DNA of 64,000 nucleotides from Epiperipatus broadwayi (taxonomy: Eukaryota > Onychophora > Udeonychophora > Euonychophora > Peripatidae), in contig JAQFVV010012420.1 in the NCBI GenBank assembly GCA_028023455.1, positions 4,274,001 through 4,338,000 of the forward strand, written 5' to 3'. Below are positions 59,949 through 64,000 of the stretch, piece by piece. Each line of letters begins with the position of its first letter. The first letter of the stretch is position 1. A program made the position numbers and the translations under genes. The notes under the pieces were generated by a model. The model was not told the origin of the DNA, made no database searches, and saw nothing but the letters and a program-made list of their open reading frames with translations.

Positions 59949-60639
59949 AACATTCAAAAATACATATTTTGATAAATCTGATTAACAAGTCAACCATCAT
60001 TCAATCCTTGACAACCATGTGAACATATATCATCATCATAAATCAGACACCACTTTTTCACTATAGAATAAAGCAAAGGTCTGAGTAATATGTCTACAAA
60101 AATTTTTATACGTTTTTTGCTTTGCCAATTCAAGCTCGTCAATTTTTTCTTCCAATGAAGTTTGAATTTTTTATGTAATAAATGAATATATTTAAAAATT
60201 AATAATGATTCCTGGAAATGATACACTAATTTTTCCAGTTTGCAACTTTTTAGTAAAAGAATTTAATATTCTATTATAAATTTAAAAAAAAAAAAAAAGA
60301 ACATGATTGTGTGTGTATCCTATTTAACTACTGCTTTTCATTATTTTGAAATTTGCATTAACAAAATAGAAAACATTTCCAGTTTTTATACAAAATCTTG
60401 CAGATATAACAAATTTGATATAAATTCTAATTGATGGGAAATAATTATTTATCCATGATTTTTTTTTATTATATATAATATTATTTGGTAAATTTAATTG
60501 TTCAAACAAAATCATAAGAACAGGGAACTATTAACAAAAAGATATCACATGATCATCATTTCATATGCTCACAAAAGCAGTTAATAACAGTAGCAAGCTT
60601 TCCCCTCAGTAGTACCACACAGTGCATTTTAGTAATCAA
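59949..60639. other. AT-rich spacer with coding-like minus-strand patch
   Basis: The minus strand at about 60045-60235 has a 78-residue frame, and an adjacent frame is open and charged (SLEEKIDELELAKQKTYKNF). Together they look like a frameshifted coiled-coil fragment of some old gene or transposon. No family is recognised. Confidence 0.25.
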
Positions 60640-61240
60640 TGAAAGCAAGAAAGTTTGTGCATAAAATCCCTATCTAGTGCCTACTCATCCAATATACCCA
60701 GACTAGTTTCTAACTCTCAGATACAAAATTCCTCACTGATGAAGGCCACAAGCTAGAAACTAGTCTGGAGATAGTGGATGAGTAGGCCCTAGATAAGGAT
60801 TGTATGTGCTAACCGTTTTGTATCCATTGATTACTAAGGCTTGCACTGGATCATACTATTGTATGGAGAGTGTTACCATTGCTAACATCTTGTGTAAGCA
60901 TAAGAAATGGTGATCATGTGATGTTTTGGTGGTTTTATACCAATCCTGACTATGTGATAATGATGTACGTGGTGTTTGAAAAACTAAAAACATCAAAATG
61001 TATAGATCCAGAATTGGATTCTGGATTCAGATTTATATGATTATACAAGCAAATGAGCTTAGATTGTAAATATTATTGTTTTTATTTTAGCTCCTAACTT
61101 TATAACTAACTAAATAGATAAAAAGTGGCTGATATGGGATTGCATGAGATCCCAAGATCTAGGTGCAGTGTTTTCAAATCCAAAACTATTCACTGATGAA
61201 AGCCTAGTTAGGAATTTTATGCACAAACATTCTTGAATCC
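60640..61240. mobile_element. ~600-bp inverted-repeat element with hammerhead-like core
   Basis: The left end (CAAGAAAGTTTGTGCATAAA, about 60647-60666) recurs inverted at about 61215-61234 (TTTATGCACAAACATTCTTG). Inside, 60652-60711 also pairs with about 60754-60818 (CTACTCATCC with GGATGAGTAG; ACTAGTTTCT with AGAAACTAGT). The loop of that inner palindrome holds CTGATGAAGGCC...GAAAC, and a degraded copy (CACTGATGAAAGCC) lies at about 61193. This nested inverted design parallels 55418-55578 and PLE termini. There is no coding capacity. Confidence 0.6.
60731..60770 (+). ncRNA. Second hammerhead-like motif, weaker
   Basis: Core CTGATGA at 60736-60742 and GAAA at 60756-60759. Stem II: GGC/GCT with loop CACAA. 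Stem III: the self-complementary ACTAGT (60759-60764) with no loop. C at 60765 is the H17 position. Stem I is poor: only about three pairs (CTCA side with TGG) before mismatches. As in the first motif, position 10.1/11.1 is mismatched (A/A). It is probably a decayed ribozyme or one needing a partner molecule. Confidence 0.4.
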
Positions 61241-62866
61241 ATATTTTTCTTTTCATTTAATGAATACTATTTAATGATATTCATTTCTACAAATATTATT
61301 TTTACTTGCAATATGATAGGTCTTACTGTCCTACATTGTTTAGAACAAAAATAAAATGGCAGATTCTAGAATGAAATATCCAAGGAAAACAGCTCAGTTC
61401 TGTTACTTCTGATGCATGAGCTTCATGTGAATTTTATATATGAATTCCTTTTTTGAAGTCTTATTATTAAATATGCGTCTAGTCTTTAGATTTTCTTAAG
61501 CATCTTAATTATTATAAAAAATATTTAATTTTGGAATTATATATATTGTTGCATAAATGGATCCAATGGTTTATCAGTCATATGGCTATATAGCAATTAG
61601 CATTGGAAAAGACAGAGTTGAGCTTTAATATACGGCCCCTGAACTTGGAAATAACAAAGTTGAGCTTTGATTTAAATAGCCTTATCTCTTATGACCATCT
61701 GATAAATGAAGATTATTTTTGTTTTCATTATTTCTAAAAATTAAATTAATCATTATGATTATGGAGTAACAAAACTCTGAAAGTGCTTAGTCTGCAGAAA
61801 TTATGATATTGAAAGCCTACAGAAATTATTATATAAAAAAGTTTCACCACAATGCATCAGCTTGTTATTAATTAATCATTATTATTTTTCCTCTCATTAA
61901 CTTTCCATTGTACTTTTTTCTAACAGTCTTCAATCACTTGGATTAATATTGGCTCAGTCATCATGAGTCTATGATAAGACATTGCCATAAAACCATCTTT
62001 CCATTATTGAAATTCATGCAAGCAATTGTTTCTCTCTTTTTTCTATATTTACAATACCTACACTAATTTATAAACAGATAATGATGATTAGTATCTTCTA
62101 TTTATTATTAATAAAAAAACAATTACAGAAGAACTTTATAAAAGTTAAGCAGGTAAGTAATGCAATGCTATATAAACACTTATATAATTAATTATTTATG
62201 ACAAAGATTGATAAAGCATTCCTATTTCTTTAGTTAAATTTAGATTTGCTCTCACTTCTCTAACAATACTGTAATAGTTCTCTTTTACTTATAAAGTATT
62301 ACAACCTGTTATATTTTATTGATGTATTATGATTTTCTGTTGAATTACGTTTTTCAGTATTAAAAATATTATTTTAATTTTCTTGATAAAACAAATCAAG
62401 TATAACAATCAGCCTAAAATGTTCAAGTTTTTGTTTCTCTTAGTTTAAATCTATGACCATTATCTTGTTCATAATCAAAAAATATATATACAAACATATA
62501 TATAGAGAGAAAGATACACACAGATATTTGAATCATCAAATTTAAAAAATATTAAAACAGGAACATAATAGTAGTTAGAGTGAACTGGGACTGATAAAAC
62601 TAAGTAAGCATTATCATTAAAAGAATCTGATAACTTTTCAAATAACTATATTTCACATGGCAATTCAGTGAAAAGAATTTTAATGTATATAAAATAGATT
62701 TTTACTATCATTAAAAATTTATGCTACATATAAAATTATAGTACTAGGTATAAATTTTATAGCTCTTATAACATCACATAAATGTTTCAGAACTTGCAGA
62801 TAAAATGTCTGACTATTACGAATTAAATTTGAGAAAAAATGCCATTTGCGTCAAAAAAAACAAAAC
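61241..62866. other. AT-rich stretch, no gene recognised
   Basis: No exons or shared repeats were recognised. A duplicated phrase ATAACAAAGTTGAGCTTTGAT / AAGACAGAGTTGAGCTTTAAT-like lies at about 61608-61670. Short (TA)n and (GA)n tracts lie at 62483-62512. Confidence 0.35.
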
Positions 62867-62876
62867 AAAACAGCAT

Positions 62877-62987
62877 AGTCAAGTGTTGTTAGCCAAGAGG
62901 TCAACGCAGCTGCCTTGCAAGCAAGTAGTTGGTTGCAGACGGTCATGGGTTCACATTCCGGCCGATGCTATGACATATGAAAAAAAA
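62877..62987 (+). mobile_element. tRNA-derived SINE, 111 bp, second copy
   Basis: A box TAGCCAAGAGG at 62890-62900 and B box GGGTTCACATTCC at 62947-62959, followed by GGCCGATGCTATGACATATG and a 12-base A tail. Direct flanks AAAACAGCAT (62867-62876 and 62988-62997) are a likely 10-bp target duplication. The first 45 and last 40 bases match the SINE at 59825-59931. The 74-residue frame across it is accidental. Confidence 0.82.
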
Positions 62988-63303
62988 AAAACAGCATCGA
63001 CTTTGGACTTTACTTACGACGCTTTTTAGGGATGTGATAAATTTAACATTTCAATTAAACCAAAAAAAAACAAGGATTTCATATTGTTCGAACCATTCAG
63101 CCATTATATTATAAAAAAACAAATATACGAAACGCTCTCTACAAAAAAATATGTTAAATGACCCCATTAATTCATACGGTGATGTCATAATGAAGAAAGA
63201 TTTCTGCAAGAAGTATATAACAGCAAAAGTATATATTACAATAGGCGCGCTAATCAGACAACGATTTCGGTTATTTTTAGGTCCCCTCGTATATTCGGAC
63301 AAA

Positions 63304-63380
63304 TTAGCATAGTTGGATAGGACATTATCTTAAATTAAGAATTCATTAATCTAAAGATCACCAGCTCAAACCCGATGTTA
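63304..63380 (+). other. Degraded tRNA-like sequence, possible SINE head
   Basis: TAGTTGGATAGGAC matches the A-box/D-arm layout, TCTTAAATTAAGAATT an anticodon arm, and CAGCTCAAACCC the B-box/T-arm position. Spacing is slightly long for a tRNA. It could be the head of a second, older SINE family. No target duplication was found. Confidence 0.35.
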
Positions 63381-63385
63381 GTACT

Positions 63386-64000
63386 ATTTCTCTCAGGTCC
63401 AGCAACACTCAAAAAGAGAGGAATATAATACCAGTCAAATTGTATATTAATATGTGTGTTATTACTAATAATTTTTTGTAGTCGGAAAAGTTTAAATAAA
63501 GTTTGCATTTTTCTAAAAATATGTGATAATTAAACTGGAAGATTAAAATAATTCATCATATAATTATAAATCTGATAACATTTTAAAATAAAAATATTGT
63601 GTTAATTTAAAATAACTAAATGGCAGACAATTACTGAAACATATTTGCACAATTATATAAGAAGATATCTCAACCTTCTTCAAAAATGAAAAAAATACAT
63701 AAAATTAGTGCAGTAATGTGAATTAGCATAAAAAATGTCCTGGATAATTTAGAGCACTGGCAAAATGGACAACTTAGAAATTCTCAGTTTAGATATTTAA
63801 ATAACATCTTAGTTTGGGCAAGTAAATGAAACTGTTTTGCCTAACATGTCATTAGAAATTATACATAGATTCAAATAAAGTTTTTCATTGGCAAAAAGAT
63901 GCATTATAATTCATGTAGTTTTCAAAAACAGCTGTATAGAATATGAAAATATATAATTAACAACAGTTCAACAAAATAACATTTATCTTTAACTGGCTAA
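63386..64000. other. AT-rich right edge
   Basis: No gene or repeat was recognised up to the end of the window. Confidence 0.35.

Noticed and set aside
61190-61235. A third CTGATGA box as a separate ribozyme
   Set aside because: There is no GAAA box at a workable distance and no stem III, so it is at best a degraded copy of the motif at 60736.
62805-63029. 74-residue frame with basic and Cys residues
   Set aside because: It is generated by the SINE insertion and its A tail.

Overview
This is a strongly AT-rich stretch of a eukaryotic, almost certainly animal, nuclear genome. There are no operons, ribosome binding sites or dense ORFs. Instead there are isolated short exons with GT/AG borders, non-LTR retrotransposons of two clades, Penelope-like elements (PLEs), LTR-type elements, a hAT-type miniature transposon, tRNA-derived SINEs, long (TTA)n, (ATA)n and (TA)n microsatellites, and CpG loss between two LTR copies that suggests cytosine methylation. 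The exact phylum cannot be decided from the sequence alone.

Host genes. The best host-gene evidence is a pair of minus-strand exons, 46087-46173 and 34564-34698, separated by an 11.4 kb intron. Their phases join perfectly, and together they encode 74 residues of an armadillo-like protein that I read as RSPH14 (radial spoke head 14, an axonemal protein). If so, most of the window between them is RSPH14 intron. The other exon candidates (14494-14654 minus, 30399-30477 minus, 44884-45039 plus) are much weaker.

Layout. 1-3130: 3' end of an RTE-type LINE, then a decayed L1/Tx1-like LINE. 4620-9031: an unclassified repeat, a snap-back palindrome and an inverted-repeat element holding tandem repeats. 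9175-13787: an LTR element with two ~1.6 kb LTRs and no intact coding. 16436-16801: hAT MITE with 8-bp TSD. 18698-19034: (TTG)n(TTA)n. 19209-21134: probable solo LTR. 21330-25600: RTE-type LINE split by a 2.1 kb solo LTR with a 4-bp TSD. 26690-27265: inverted PLE endonuclease pieces. 30.6-31.3 kb: minisatellites. 34.0-34.7 kb: second copy of the unclassified repeat, then RSPH14-like exon. 37245-41337: two more solo LTRs of the same 2 kb family, head to head across a 10-bp (AT) tract. 43558-44096: foldback MITE. 46540-52199: a nearly full-length, lightly broken LINE with ORF1 (CCHC knuckle) and ORF2 (APE endonuclease plus reverse transcriptase). 52231-54485: a decayed PLE with direct terminal repeats. 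55418-61240: three long palindromes, two of which carry hammerhead-ribozyme-like cores. 59825-59931 and 62877-62987: two ~110 bp tRNA-derived SINEs with clear TSDs.

How the parts relate. Most of the sequence is a nested record of transposition. Element ends repeatedly fall at (TA)n tracts, which suggests insertion preference for such tracts, their generation at the ends, or both. The most unusual item is the cluster of hammerhead-like motifs placed in long palindromes (55.4-55.6 and 60.6-60.8 kb), close to a PLE; PLEs are an element class known to carry such ribozymes.
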